64,000 bases of DNA from Streptomyces tirandamycinicus (GCF_003097515.1 NZ_CP029188.1:5343001-5407000), one strand, 5' to 3'; shown: positions 28,034 to 37,457, counted from the stretch's first letter. The notes: generated from the sequence alone by a model not told the origin. Numbers and translations are program-made.

Positions 28034-28142
28034 GGGGCAGGATGGAGACACCACGAACCGACATTCGACCGTCGACCCACCCGGGCCGCCGTCGACCTGC
28101 CCTGGACACGGACCGGGCAGTGACAGAGGAAGGACCAGCCTC

Positions 28143-28796
28143 GTGCGCGTACTCGTCGTCGAGGACGAGCAGCTGCTCGCCGATGCGGTGGCCACCGGAC
28201 TGCGCCGGGAGGCCATGGCGGTCGACGTCGTGTACGACGGCGCCGCCGCACTGGAACGCATCGGGGTCAACGACTACGACGTGGTCGTCCTCGACCGCGA
28301 TCTCCCCCTCGTGCACGGCGACGACGTCTGCCGCAGGATCGTCGAACTCGGCATGCCCACCCGCGTCCTGATGCTGACCGCCTCCGGCGACGTCAGCGAC
28401 CGCGTGGAGGGCCTGGAGCTCGGGGCGGACGACTACCTGCCCAAACCGTTCGCGTTCACCGAGCTCACCGCGCGGGTGCGCGCGCTGGGACGGCGCACCA
28501 CCGTGCCCCTGCCTCCCGTCCTGGAGCGGGCCGGGATCAAGCTCGATCCCAACCGCCGCGAGGTGTTCCGCGAGGGCCGGGAGATCCAGCTCGCCCCCAA
28601 GGAGTTCGCCGTGCTGGAGGTGCTGATGCGCAGCGAGGGCGCGGTCGTCTCGGCCGAACAGCTGCTCGAGAAGGCCTGGGACGAGAACACCGACCCGTTC
28701 ACGAACGTGGTCCGGGTCACCGTCATGACCCTGCGCCGCAAGCTCGGCGAGCCCCCGGTGATCGTCACCGTGCCGGGCTCCGGCTACCGGATCTGA
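28143..28796 (+). CDS. cutR: Two-component response regulator CutR
   Basis: 217 aa, OmpR/PhoB family. The receiver domain is 1-115 with phospho-acceptor Asp51 (VVLDRDLP) and Lys near DDYLPKPFA. A winged-helix DNA-binding domain covers 125-217 (NRREVFREGREIQLAPKEFAVLEVL, VRVTVMTLRRKLG, GSGYRI). GTG start at 28143, GGAAGGA upstream. It is followed after 2 nt by the kinase gene. In Streptomyces CutRS was first linked to copper phenotype and antibiotic regulation and later to extracytoplasmic protein folding/redox; regulon cannot be derived here. Confidence 0.93.
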   Translation: MRVLVVEDEQLLADAVATGLRREAMAVDVVYDGAAALERIGVNDYDVVVLDRDLPLVHGDDVCRRIVELGMPTRVLMLTASGDVSDRVEGLELGADDYLPKPFAFTELTARVRALGRRTTVPLPPVLERAGIKLDPNRREVFREGREIQLAPKEFAVLEVLMRSEGAVVSAEQLLEKAWDENTDPFTNVVRVTVMTLRRKLGEPPVIVTVPGSGYRI

Positions 28797-28798
28797 CC

Positions 28799-30043
28799 GT
28801 GGCGACGGCACCCGCGCCCCCCACCGCGCCCCCCAAGCCCACCTGGGACCCGAGAGAACCCGTCGGGCCCCTGCTGCGCCCCACCATCCGGATACGGCTC
28901 ACCCTGCTGTACGGCGGGATGTTCCTGATCGCGGGCATCCTGCTGCTGTCGATCATCTACCTGCTGGCGGCGCAGGCGCTGCACGACGGTATCCGGCAGT
29001 CCGTCGAGGTCGGCGCCGCACCGGGAGCGAACGTCACGATCACCAGCCCCACCTGCCCCCGTATCAACGACCTGGTCGACAACGGCCAGCGCAACGCGGC
29101 GCTGAAGCTGTGCATCGCCGAGCAGCGCCAGCGTGCCCTCGACGAGCTTCTGACCCGCTCCCTCTTCGCGCTGCTCGGCCTCAGCGTGATCGCGTTCGCG
29201 TTCGGCTACGCCATGGCCGGCCGGGTGCTGTCCCCCCTCGGCAAGATCACCCGTACCGCCCGCCGGGTGGTCGGCACCGACCTCTCGCGGCGGATCGAGC
29301 TGGACGGCCCGGACGACGAGCTGAAGGAGCTGGCCGACACGTTCGACGAGATGCTGGAGCGGCTGGAGCGGGCCTTCTCCGCGCAGCAGCGGTTCGTCGC
29401 CAACGCCTCGCACGAGCTGCGCACCCCTCTGGCGATCAACCGGACCCTGCTGGAGGTGCACCTGTCGGACCCGGGTGCCCCCGCCGAGCTACGGCAGCTG
29501 GGGAAGACCCTGCTGGCGACCAACGAGCGCAGCGAGCAGCTGGTGGAGGGCCTGCTGCTGCTCGCCCGCAGCGAGAACCAGATCGTCGAGCGCAAGCCCG
29601 TCGACCTGGCCGAGGTCGCCGGCCGTGCCGTGGACCAGACGAGGGCGGAGGCGGAGGCCGGGGGCGTGGAGATCCGCGGGGAGCGCGCGCCCGCCGTCGT
29701 CCAGGGCAGCGGAGTCCTGCTGGAGCGGATCGCCCTGAACCTGGTGCAGAACGCGGTGCGGTACAACATCGCGGACGGCGGCTGGGTGGAGGTCACCACC
29801 AAGGCCGAGCACGGCCAGGCGGTGCTGGTGGTGGCCAACACCGGCCCGGTGGTGCCCGGCTACGAGATCGACAACCTCTTCGAGCCGTTCCGGCGGCTCC
29901 GCCAGGAGCGCACCGGCAGTGACCGGGGGGTCGGACTCGGCCTGTCGATCGCACGGTCGGTCGCGAGGGCCCACGGGGGCCGTATCATCGCGGAGCCGCG
30001 CGAGGGCGGCGGTCTCGTCATGCGCGTCACCCTGCCGCTCTGA
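28799..30043 (+). CDS. cutS: Sensor histidine kinase CutS
   Basis: 414 aa. Two membrane segments (about 37-62 and 121-142) flank an extracellular loop with two cysteines (SPTCPRINDLV ... LKLCIAEQRQ). This loop could sense envelope redox state by disulfide formation. HAMP follows, then HisKA with His205 (SHELRTP), N box NLVQNAVRYN, and G boxes VANTGPVVP and GVGLGLSIA. GTG at 28799 is 2 nt after cutR's stop. It phosphorylates CutR. Confidence 0.93.
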   Translation: MATAPAPPTAPPKPTWDPREPVGPLLRPTIRIRLTLLYGGMFLIAGILLLSIIYLLAAQALHDGIRQSVEVGAAPGANVTITSPTCPRINDLVDNGQRNAALKLCIAEQRQRALDELLTRSLFALLGLSVIAFAFGYAMAGRVLSPLGKITRTARRVVGTDLSRRIELDGPDDELKELADTFDEMLERLERAFSAQQRFVANASHELRTPLAINRTLLEVHLSDPGAPAELRQLGKTLLATNERSEQLVEGLLLLARSENQIVERKPVDLAEVAGRAVDQTRAEAEAGGVEIRGERAPAVVQGSGVLLERIALNLVQNAVRYNIADGGWVEVTTKAEHGQAVLVVANTGPVVPGYEIDNLFEPFRRLRQERTGSDRGVGLGLSIARSVARAHGGRIIAEPREGGGLVMRVTLPL

Positions 30044-30463
30044 CCGGGCCACCGGACCTCCGACGGAGGCGCCGTGGGCCCCGGGAGGACGTCTCTGTTC
30101 GCTTTGCGCTGAATTCCCGGGGCCTGGACGCGAAGGTCGGCTGTGTGATCGATCACATGGGCGAATTTCCGGCCATGTACTCTCCGTCGTCGAAGACCCT
30201 CTGGAACGCCGGGAACGTCCGGGTTTCCGGGGGCCGGAATGACGGGAAGTACACGGGGTGGCACCCGTGAAGTGCGACATTAGGACCGTGTACGGTCCTG
30301 ATCGCCATCCAAGCTGATCACTCATGAGGGGTCGGATTGGGTGTCGATTGAGTAACAGACCTTGATGTGAGGCAAAATCTCCGCCTCAGGTCGGGCACAA
30401 GTCCGGCCTCTCACGCGTTACGTGCGCTGGAGACACCGCAAACACCCAGAGGGGGAGAGCGAC
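30044..30463. promoter_or_regulatory. Long upstream region with two palindromes
   Basis: 420 bp before the DUF4193 gene. Palindrome TGTGATCGATCACA at 30144-30157 resembles Crp-family half-sites but with a 4-bp centre. Inverted repeat AGGACCGT/ACGGTCCT (2-nt gap) at 30282-30299. AT-richer GAGTAACAGACCTTGATG segment at ~30345 is the likely promoter vicinity. No coding. Confidence 0.45.
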
Positions 30464-30760
30464 ATGGCTACGGATTACGACACCCCACGCAAGACCGACG
30501 ACGACATCGATTCCGACAGCCTCGAAGAGCTGAAGGCGCGCCGGAACGACAAGACGACCTCCACGGTCGACGTCGACGAGTTCGAGGCCGCGGAGGGCCT
30601 GGAGCTGCCCGGAGCGGACCTCTCGAACGAGGAGCTGGCCGTCCGGGTGCTGCCCAAGCAGGCGGACGAGTTCACCTGCATGAGCTGCTTCCTGGTCCAC
30701 CACCGCAGCCAGCTGGCCCGCGAGAAGAACGGCCAGCCGATCTGCCGCGACTGCGACTGA
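30464..30760 (+). CDS. DUF4193 zinc-ribbon-like protein
   Basis: 98 aa. Acidic N-terminus (DDDIDSDSLEEL), and a C-terminal CxxC...CxxC pair (CMSC and CRDCD) within VHHRSQLAREKNGQPICRDC that likely binds zinc. Highly conserved in actinobacteria (Rv2699c in M. tuberculosis); a RNA polymerase-associated role like RbpA-type proteins has been suggested for some of this class, but this family is uncharacterised. ATG at 30464 follows GGGGGAGAG. Function unknown. Confidence 0.85.
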   Translation: MATDYDTPRKTDDDIDSDSLEELKARRNDKTTSTVDVDEFEAAEGLELPGADLSNEELAVRVLPKQADEFTCMSCFLVHHRSQLAREKNGQPICRDCD

Positions 30761-30773
30761 GGCCCGGCCGGCC

Positions 30774-31733
30774 GTGGCAGACGACGGACCGGCGGACCGG
30801 CCGGCGAAGCGGCGCTTCGGCCGGAAGGGTCGCCCGGACCCACATCCGGGCGGTACCGGCCCGCGGGACGCCGGGATGTCTTCGGACGGGCGGGGTGACG
30901 CTCTCCACCCGCCCTCTCCGGACGCGCGTGACGACGAGCGGGGCCGGCCGGCCTCGCCCGAGACCGCACCCCGGGAAGGGCCCCCGACCAGGGCCCGGCG
31001 CCTGGACGCGGTCAGGCAGGGAGTCCGCAGGAGCGGCGGGGCCGCCGTGCGCAGGAGCGGCGAGGCCGCGAAGGCCACGCTGGGCTTCGTAGCCGACCGG
31101 CTCATCGAGTACGCGCCGCGGATTCCCGTCCGGGATCTCACCACCCTGCGGGCACAGTTCCCGGGCCTCGGCCCGGAGCAGATCGCGGACAAACTGGTCG
31201 CGGGCGCGGCCAAAGGCACATCGACCGTGGGCGCCGGGATCGGTGCCGCGGCCATGCTGCCGGTACCGCCCGCACTGCCGGCCGAGCTGGCGACGGAGAT
31301 CATCGGCGTCGCGGTGATCGAGCTCAAGCTGATCGCCGAGTTGCACGAGGTCTACGGCCGGCGCCCGCCCGGCAATCTCGGGGAGCGCTCGGCCGCCTAC
31401 CTCGGCAGCTGGTCGGAGGAGCGCGGCATCGACGTCTCCGACCCGGCGACGATCAACGCCGCCCTGGGCGGCCGGATGAAGCGCGAACTCCGGCAGCAGA
31501 TCATGAAGCGCACGGTCCGCAATCTGCCGAACCTGATGCCGTTCATGATCGGTGCCGCCGTCGGCGCCGTGATGAACCGGCGCGACACCAGGAAGCTCGC
31601 CGAGCGCATCCGCAAGGACCTGCGTGCCCGGCAGGTCCCCTGGGACGAGCTGCCGCCGCAGCCCCGGCTGGAACAGCCCGGGGAGCTGCCGCACACCATT
31701 CCCGTCGAACTCCGCCGCGAACTCGACCGCTGA
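30774..31733 (+). CDS. Conserved hypothetical protein with basic disordered N-terminus
   Basis: 319 aa from a GTG at 30774, 13 nt after the DUF4193 stop and probably in its operon. Residues 1-90 are Arg/Pro/Asp-rich and likely disordered. The rest is helical with hydrophobic stretches (GAGIGAAAMLPVPPALPAELATEIIGVAVIELKLI, residues ~153-187; FMIGAAVGAVMNRRDTRKLAERI) that may insert into membrane. No known catalytic motif. The start is uncertain because the ribosome site is weak. Confidence 0.7.
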   Translation: MADDGPADRPAKRRFGRKGRPDPHPGGTGPRDAGMSSDGRGDALHPPSPDARDDERGRPASPETAPREGPPTRARRLDAVRQGVRRSGGAAVRRSGEAAKATLGFVADRLIEYAPRIPVRDLTTLRAQFPGLGPEQIADKLVAGAAKGTSTVGAGIGAAAMLPVPPALPAELATEIIGVAVIELKLIAELHEVYGRRPPGNLGERSAAYLGSWSEERGIDVSDPATINAALGGRMKRELRQQIMKRTVRNLPNLMPFMIGAAVGAVMNRRDTRKLAERIRKDLRARQVPWDELPPQPRLEQPGELPHTIPVELRRELDR

Positions 31734-32069
31734 CCCGGCCGACCCCGCCGCGTCCGCCGACTCCGCGTTCGTTGACTCCGTCGCGTCCGCCGACTGCGTG
31801 TTCGTTGACTCCGCTGATTCCGCGCACGGGGGCGCCCGCACGCCCGCGCACACACGCCCGCGTACGCACATACGCCCGCGCACGCGCGTGCACGCACGTA
31901 GGCGGACTATTCCACCCGGGGCACCCGCGCTCGCCCGTCCAGGGCCCGCCGAGGCCCGCGTGCAGCGGCGCCCACCCGGCCCGCCGCCCAGCCGTCCGGG
32001 CGCTGCCGCCCGTGCGCGGGAGACCGCCGGGAACCGCCGTCCGCCCCGGGCCGAGCGCCCGGCCGCGTC
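31734..32069. repeat. Intergenic low-complexity tract, direct repeats and alternating Pu-Py run
   Basis: A ~36-bp imperfect direct repeat (CCGCGTCCGCCGACTCCGCG, then CGCGTCCGCCGACTGCGTG, each followed by TTCGTTGACTCCG) fills 31746-31820. It is followed at 31835-31905 by a run rich in alternating CG/CA/TG dinucleotides such as GCGCACGCGCGTGCACGCAC, which favours Z-DNA. It lies between convergent genes and no gene is seen. Confidence 0.55.
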
Positions 32070-32552
32070 TCAGCCGCCCCGGACGGCTTGCAGCGCGGCG
32101 ACCAGGCCCCGCGGGTCCCGTGTCGACAGGTACAGGTACGGCGTCGGGTCCTGCGGGTCGGTGACCGGCACCCGCACCGCCGTCGGCACATAGCTGCGCA
32201 GCAGCATGAAGGCGCGCGGATCCGCCTTGTACGAACGCCAGGCGCGGGCCTCCCCGGCGTCCAGCACCTCGGGTTCGCCGAGCGCCGGGACGGGGATCCG
32301 CGCGTCGCCCGCGACCAGTGAGTCCGCCACCACCCGGATCCGGGCGGAGCCGTACGAACTCACGCCGGCCGCCGCCAGCGCGCCCGCCGCGATCAGTCCG
32401 CCCAGCATCGGCACCGTACCCAGCGGCAGCAGGACCAGGCCGCCCGAGACCGCCACCAGGACGGTGATCAGCCACCAGGAGCGGGGGACGGTGAGGCGCT
32501 CGTCGAAACGGGGCGTGGCGGGGGTGCCGGACTCGGTGGCGGAGGGCTGCAT
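32070..32552 (-). CDS. DUF3093 membrane protein
   Basis: 160 aa. Conserved start FDERLTVPRSWWLI, two membrane helices (about 26-43 and 48-64) and a soluble C-terminal part (SARIRVVADSLVAGDARIPVPALGE, YLYLSTRDPRGLVAAL). Matches the actinobacterial DUF3093 family, Rv2698 in M. tuberculosis. Function unknown. Divergent from the thioesterase/dut operon. Confidence 0.85.
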   Translation of the reverse strand: MQPSATESGTPATPRFDERLTVPRSWWLITVLVAVSGGLVLLPLGTVPMLGGLIAAGALAAAGVSSYGSARIRVVADSLVAGDARIPVPALGEPEVLDAGEARAWRSYKADPRAFMLLRSYVPTAVRVPVTDPQDPTPYLYLSTRDPRGLVAALQAVRGG

Positions 32553-32610
32553 GGATCCAAGCTTGGCACGGCGCGACCCGCAGGTTGCCGCGCGGGTAAG
32601 GTCTGCGCCT

Positions 32611-33186
32611 GTGAGTACTGCACTGACCCCTCCCGCCGACGCCGCGGCGCCGGTCCGGCACCCCGACGCGCCCGCCCCCGGTGAGCTGCTCGGGGCGCAC
32701 TACGACTACTGCTTCGGCTGCGGTGGCGGACAGCCCCACGGGCTGCACCTGGAGGCACGGGCCGGCGAGGGCGTCAGTCTCACCGCCGAGTTCACGGTCA
32801 CCGCCGCCCACCAGGGCGCACCGGGCCTCGCCCACGGCGGCGTGCTGGCCACCGCGCTCGACGAGACGCTCGGCTCGCTCAACTGGCTGCTGCGGGTGAT
32901 CGCGGTGACCGGACGGCTGGAGACCGACTTCGTCCGTCCCGTCCCCGTGGGCACCGTGCTGTTCCTGGAGGCCGAGGTGACCGCGGTCGCCGGCCGCAAG
33001 ATCTACTCCCGGGCGACCGGGCGGATCGGCGGCCCGGAGGGGCCCGTCGCCGTCCGTGCCGAGGCCCTCTTCATCGAAGTCAAGGTCGACCACTTCATCG
33101 ACAACGGCCGCCCGGAGGAGATCCAGGCGGCCATGGCCGACCCCGACCAGGCCAGGCGCGCACGCGCCTTCGAGGTGAACCCCTGA
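32611..33186 (+). CDS. PaaI/hotdog-fold thioesterase-like protein
   Basis: 191 aa from GTG 32611. A CFGCG motif near residue 35-40 and the hotdog core (AHQGAPGLAHGGVLATALDETLG, with HGGxxxxLxDE, then FVRPVPVGTVLFLEAEV) resemble PaaI-type acyl-CoA thioesterases. Hydrolysis of a CoA thioester is likely but the substrate is unknown. The TGA overlaps the dut start (TGATG), so expression is coupled with dut. Confidence 0.83.
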   Translation: MSTALTPPADAAAPVRHPDAPAPGELLGAHYDYCFGCGGGQPHGLHLEARAGEGVSLTAEFTVTAAHQGAPGLAHGGVLATALDETLGSLNWLLRVIAVTGRLETDFVRPVPVGTVLFLEAEVTAVAGRKIYSRATGRIGGPEGPVAVRAEALFIEVKVDHFIDNGRPEEIQAAMADPDQARRARAFEVNP

Positions 33187-33707
33187 TGCGCCAACCCGTC
33201 GACGTACTCATCCGGCGTGTGGATCCGGAGGTGCCGATTCCGCAATACGGACATCCGGGCGACGCGGGTGTCGATCTGGTGACCACCCGGGCCGCCGAGC
33301 TGGCACCCGGCGAGCGCACCGTTCTGCCGACCGGGGTGTCCATCGCGCTGCCGGACGGCTACGCGGCGTTCGTGCACCCCCGATCGGGCCTCGCGGCCCG
33401 CTGCGGACTGGCGCTCGTGAATGCCCCGGGGACGGTGGATGCCGGGTACCGTGGGGAGATCAAGGTGATCGTGGTCAATCTGGACCCGCGCGAGAGCGTG
33501 CGGTTCGAGCGGTTCGACCGGATCGCACAACTGGTCGTCCAGCAGGTCGAGAAGGTGCGCTTCCACGAGGTGGCGGAGCTTCCCGGCTCGGCGCGGGCCG
33601 AGGGGGGCTTCGGGTCCACCGGAGGTCATGCCGCCGTGGGCGGATCGGGCGGCTCACAGGGTGGGAATCGATACGCTTCGGTCGTATCCGACCGGGAAGG
33701 ACAGTGA
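33186..33707 (+). CDS. dut: dUTP diphosphatase
   Basis: 173 aa. The five trimeric dUTPase motifs are visible: GDAGVDL (I), PRSGLAARCGL (II), GTVDAGYRGEIKV (III, uracil-binding hairpin and catalytic Asp), RIAQLVVQ (IV) and GGFGSTGG (V, P-loop-like tail). It converts dUTP to dUMP and pyrophosphate. C-terminal ~22 residues past motif V are Gly/Ser-rich. Conserved neighbour of DUF3710 (Rv2697c/Rv2696c order). Confidence 0.95.
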   Translation: MRQPVDVLIRRVDPEVPIPQYGHPGDAGVDLVTTRAAELAPGERTVLPTGVSIALPDGYAAFVHPRSGLAARCGLALVNAPGTVDAGYRGEIKVIVVNLDPRESVRFERFDRIAQLVVQQVEKVRFHEVAELPGSARAEGGFGSTGGHAAVGGSGGSQGGNRYASVVSDREGQ

Positions 33708-33708
33708 C

Positions 33709-34485
33709 GTGTTCGGACGTCGCAAGAAGAGCAGTCCCGCTGGGGAGTCAGCGGACGTGGCGGGCGAGGCCGAGCAGGTCGTCGACGAGCTCGACACGGG
33801 CGACGCGGCGGAGCCGGACGGGCCCCGCCGGGTGAACCTCCCGCCGGCGCCGCGGCCCGACGGCCCCTGGGACGTCTCCGAGGTCTCACGGCCCGAGGAG
33901 GGGCGCGTCGACCTGGGCGGACTGCATGTGCCCGGGGTCGAGGGCATGGAGCTGCGCGTGGAGGTCGCGGGCGACGCGATCGTGGCCGCCACGATCGTGC
34001 TGCGCGACAGCGCGATCCAGCTGCAGGCCTTCGCCGCCCCCAAGAAGGAGGGCATCTGGGGCGAGGTCCGGGAGGAGATCGCCTCCGGCATCACCCAGCA
34101 GGGCGGCGTCATCGACGAGGTCGAGGGCCCCCTCGGCTGGGAACTGCGGGCCCAGGTCCCGGTCCAGCTGCCCGACGGCACCGGCGGCGTGCAGCTGGTG
34201 CGCTTCGTGGGCGTGGACGGACCGCGCTGGTTCCTGCGCGGAGTGATCTCCGGCCAGGGCGCGGTGCAGCCGCAGGCCGCCGGTCTGCTGGAGCAGATCT
34301 TCCGGGACACGGTGGTGGTCCGCGGCGAGGGGCCGATGGCACCCCGCGACCCGATCGTGCTGAAGCTTCCGAACGACGCGCAGATGGTGCCCGAGGGCGT
34401 GCAGCAGGAGGATCAGGAGACGTCCCGGTTCTCCGGCGGCATGGGACAGCTGCAGCGCGGCCCGGAGATCACCGAGGTGCGCTGA
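33709..34485 (+). CDS. DUF3710 conserved protein
   Basis: 258 aa. Basic start FGRRKKSS and acidic disordered N-terminus, then a conserved core (GPWDVSEV, VEGMELRVEV, IQLQAFAAPKKEGIWGEVREEI, RFVGVDGPRWFLRGVISG). The actinobacteria-specific DUF3710 family is Rv2696c in M. tuberculosis; function unknown. GTG start at 33709 follows GGGAAGGA and begins 1 nt after the dut stop, so it closes a thioesterase-dut-DUF3710 operon, ended by a strong hairpin. Confidence 0.87.
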   Translation: MFGRRKKSSPAGESADVAGEAEQVVDELDTGDAAEPDGPRRVNLPPAPRPDGPWDVSEVSRPEEGRVDLGGLHVPGVEGMELRVEVAGDAIVAATIVLRDSAIQLQAFAAPKKEGIWGEVREEIASGITQQGGVIDEVEGPLGWELRAQVPVQLPDGTGGVQLVRFVGVDGPRWFLRGVISGQGAVQPQAAGLLEQIFRDTVVVRGEGPMAPRDPIVLKLPNDAQMVPEGVQQEDQETSRFSGGMGQLQRGPEITEVR

Positions 34486-34524
34486 ACGCGGACGTACCCC
34501 ACGGCGAAGCGGCCGTGGCGCCGT

Positions 34525-34561
34525 GCGGTGGGCCGCACCCCGACGGGGTGCGGCCCACCGC
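34525..34561 (+). terminator. Strong hairpin terminator after DUF3710
   Basis: 17-bp perfect stem (GCGGTGGGCCGCACCCC paired with its complement) with a 3-nt loop, 40 bp past the stop. The remaining 34562-34837 is GC-rich with no gene and holds the kdpD promoter. Confidence 0.8.
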
Positions 34562-34837
34562 CGTTCGCTTTCCGCCCCGGCGCCCGTCCCGCGGCCGGAC
34601 CATGGGGCCTGATCCCCGGTCCGCACGGCCGCCGGGAGCGCCGGGACGGGCGCCGGGCTGACGGGGCGGGGGACGGGGCGCCACGGGGAGGGACGGCGGC
34701 GCGTCAGAATCGCGTCAATACCGCCCCCGGGGGAGCAAGCGGTCCGATGTGTCCGATGTCCCGGATGTAGCGTCGGCAGGGCGTCCACGGCGGGCGCGGC
34801 GGCCGGTGCCCGGCTGCCGGTGAAGGACAATGAGGCC

Positions 34838-37381
34838 ATGGCGCGCGGCAAGCTACGGATCTATCTCGGGGCCGCACCGGGCGTGGGCAAGACCTACGCG
34901 ATGCTCTCCGAGGCACACCGGCGCGTCGAACGGGGCACGGACTGCGTCGTCGGTCTGGTGGAGCACCACGACCGGCCGCGGACCGAGGTGATGCTGCACG
35001 GGCTGGAGCAGGTCCCACGCCGGGAACTGGTGTACCGGGACGCCGTCTTCACCGAGATGGACGTCGACGCCGTGCTGGCCCGCCGGCCCGCCGTCGCGCT
35101 CGTGGACGAACTGGCCCACACCAATGTGCCCGGCTCGCGCAACACCAAGCGCTGGCAGGACGTCGAGGAGCTCCTCGCCGCCGGTGTCGACGTGATCTCG
35201 ACGGTCAACATCCAGCACCTGGAGTCGCTCGGCGACGTCGTCGAGTCGATAACCGGCGTGCGCCAGCGGGAGACCGTCCCCGACGAGGTCGTCCGCCGCG
35301 CCGACCAGATCGAGCTGGTCGACATGTCGCCGCAGGCGCTCCGCCGCCGCATGGCGCACGGCAACGTCTACAAGCCCGACAAGGTCGACGCGGCCCTGTC
35401 CAACTACTTCCGCCCCGGCAACCTCACCGCCCTGCGCGAGCTCGCCCTGCTGTGGGTCGCCGACCGGGTCGACGAGTACCTCCGGCAGTACCGGGGCGAG
35501 CACGACATCCGCACCACCTGGCAGGCCCGCGAGCGCATCGTCGTCGGCCTCACCGGCGGCCCCGAGGGGCGCACCCTGATCCGGCGCGCCGCCCGCCTCG
35601 CGGAGAAGGGCGCGGGCGGCGAGGTGCTCGCCGTCTACATCTCCCGCAGCGACGGACTGACCTCGGCGTCCCCCGAGGAGCTGGCACTCCAGCGCACCCT
35701 CGTCGAGGACCTCGGTGGCACCTTCCACCACGTCGTCGGCGACGACGTCCCCTCCGCGCTGCTGGAGTTCGCCCGCGGGGTCAACGCCACCCAGATCGTG
35801 CTCGGCTCGTCCCGCCGCAAGGCCTGGCAGTACGTCTTCGGCCCCGGGGTGGGCGCCACGGTCGCCCGTGAGTCGGGTCCCGACCTGGACGTCCACATCG
35901 TCACCCACGAGGAGGCCGCCAAGGGACGCGGGCTGCCGGTGGCCCGCGGCGCGCGGCTCGGCCGCTCGCGGAGCATCGCGGGCTGGCTGGTCGGGGTCGC
36001 CGGCCCGGTGGTGCTGACGCTGCTGCTGACCAATGTCAGCCCGAACCTCGGCCTGGCCAACGACATGCTGCTGTTCCTGTCGCTGACCGTGGCCGCGGCG
36101 CTGCTCGGCGGCCTGCTGCCGGCCCTCGCGTCCGCCGCCTTCGGCTCCATGCTGCTGAACTACTTCTTCGCGCCGCCCCTGTACCGGTTCACGATCTCCG
36201 ACCCGAAGAACATCGTCGCCATCGCGGTCTTCTTCGGCGTCGCCGTAGCCGTCGCCTCGGTCGTCGACCTCGCCGCCCGGCGGACGCAGCAGGCGGCCCG
36301 GCTGCGCGCCGAGTCCGAGATCCTGTCGTTCCTCGCGGGCAGCGTGCTGCGCGGCGAGACGGCCCTCGGCGCCCTGCTGGAGCGGGTCCGCGAGACCTTC
36401 GGCATGGAGTCCGTGGCGCTGCTGGAACGCCAGAGCGACGTGGACCCCTGGACCTGCGCGGGCAGCGTCGGACCCCGGCCCGTGGGCCGTCCCGAGGACG
36501 CCGACGTGGACATGCCCGTGGGCGAGAACATGGCGCTGGCGCTGTCGGGCCGCTTCCTGCCCGCCGAGGACCGGCGCGTCCTCGGCGCCTTCGCCGCCCA
36601 GGCCGCCGTCGTCCTGGACCGGCAGCGGCTCGTGGACCGGGCCGAGGAGGGCCGGAAACTCGCCGAGGGCAACCGCATCCGCACCGCGCTGCTCGCCGCC
36701 GTCAGCCACGATCTGCGCACCCCGCTCGCCGGTATCAAGGCGGCCGTCACCTCGCTGCGCTCCGACGACGTCGAGTGGTCCGAGGAGGACCGGGCCGAAC
36801 TGCTCGAGGGGATCGAGTCGGGCGCCGACCGGCTGGCCCATCTCGTCGGCAACCTGCTCGACATGTCCCGGCTCCAGACCGGCACCGTCACCCCGCTCGT
36901 CCGTGACATCGACCTGGACGAGGTCGTCCCGATGGCCCTCGTGGGCGTTCCGGAGGGCAGCGTCGAGCTGGACATCCCCGAGACCCTGCCGATGGTCGGC
37001 GTGGACAAGGGCCTGCTGGAGCGGGCCGTCGCCAACATCGTCGAGAACGCCGTCAAGTACAGCCCCGAGGCCACCCCCGTCATGGTCTCGGCGAGCGCCC
37101 ACGGCGGCCGGGTCGAGGTACGCGTCGCCGACCGCGGCCGGGGTGTCCCCGACGAGGCCAAGGACCGCATCTTCGAGCCGTTCCAGCGGTACGGGGACGC
37201 TCCGCGCGGGTCGGGGGTCGGGCTCGGCCTCGCCGTGGCACGCGGCTTCGTCGAGGCGATGGGCGGCACACTGTCCGCGGAGGACACCCCCGGTGGCGGC
37301 CTGACGATGGTCCTCACCCTCCAGGCGGCCTCCGGCGCCGCCGCCCCGGGCCCCGGGGTCCCCGCGCGGGCAACCGGCTGA
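34838..37381 (+). CDS. kdpD: Potassium/turgor sensor histidine kinase KdpD
   Basis: 847 aa. The KdpD N-terminal domain has Walker A GAAPGVGKTYA (~residues 11-20) and ALVDELAHTN. A Usp domain is about 230-360 (VGLTGGPEGRTLIRRAARLAEK). Four clustered membrane segments (DUF4118) lie at 385-485, then GAF-like 500-600. The kinase core has His624 (SHDLRTPLAG), N box NIVENAVKYSP and G boxes VADRGRGVP/GVGLGLAVA. It senses K+ and salt, and controls kdpFABC via KdpE; no kdpFABC is in this window. ATG 34838 chosen over an upstream in-frame ATG for spacing from TGAGG. Confidence 0.95.
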   Translation: MARGKLRIYLGAAPGVGKTYAMLSEAHRRVERGTDCVVGLVEHHDRPRTEVMLHGLEQVPRRELVYRDAVFTEMDVDAVLARRPAVALVDELAHTNVPGSRNTKRWQDVEELLAAGVDVISTVNIQHLESLGDVVESITGVRQRETVPDEVVRRADQIELVDMSPQALRRRMAHGNVYKPDKVDAALSNYFRPGNLTALRELALLWVADRVDEYLRQYRGEHDIRTTWQARERIVVGLTGGPEGRTLIRRAARLAEKGAGGEVLAVYISRSDGLTSASPEELALQRTLVEDLGGTFHHVVGDDVPSALLEFARGVNATQIVLGSSRRKAWQYVFGPGVGATVARESGPDLDVHIVTHEEAAKGRGLPVARGARLGRSRSIAGWLVGVAGPVVLTLLLTNVSPNLGLANDMLLFLSLTVAAALLGGLLPALASAAFGSMLLNYFFAPPLYRFTISDPKNIVAIAVFFGVAVAVASVVDLAARRTQQAARLRAESEILSFLAGSVLRGETALGALLERVRETFGMESVALLERQSDVDPWTCAGSVGPRPVGRPEDADVDMPVGENMALALSGRFLPAEDRRVLGAFAAQAAVVLDRQRLVDRAEEGRKLAEGNRIRTALLAAVSHDLRTPLAGIKAAVTSLRSDDVEWSEEDRAELLEGIESGADRLAHLVGNLLDMSRLQTGTVTPLVRDIDLDEVVPMALVGVPEGSVELDIPETLPMVGVDKGLLERAVANIVENAVKYSPEATPVMVSASAHGGRVEVRVADRGRGVPDEAKDRIFEPFQRYGDAPRGSGVGLGLAVARGFVEAMGGTLSAEDTPGGGLTMVLTLQAASGAAAPGPGVPARATG

Positions 37382-37457
37382 CCGCGCACACCGCGCACAC
37401 CCCGGACACCCCGCACACCAGCCCCGACGACGGACGAGAGACGGAAGGAAGGCACTG

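Noticed and set aside
30144..30157. Classical Crp site
   Set aside because: TGTGA...TCACA arms match but the centre is 4 bp rather than 6; kept only as a palindrome.
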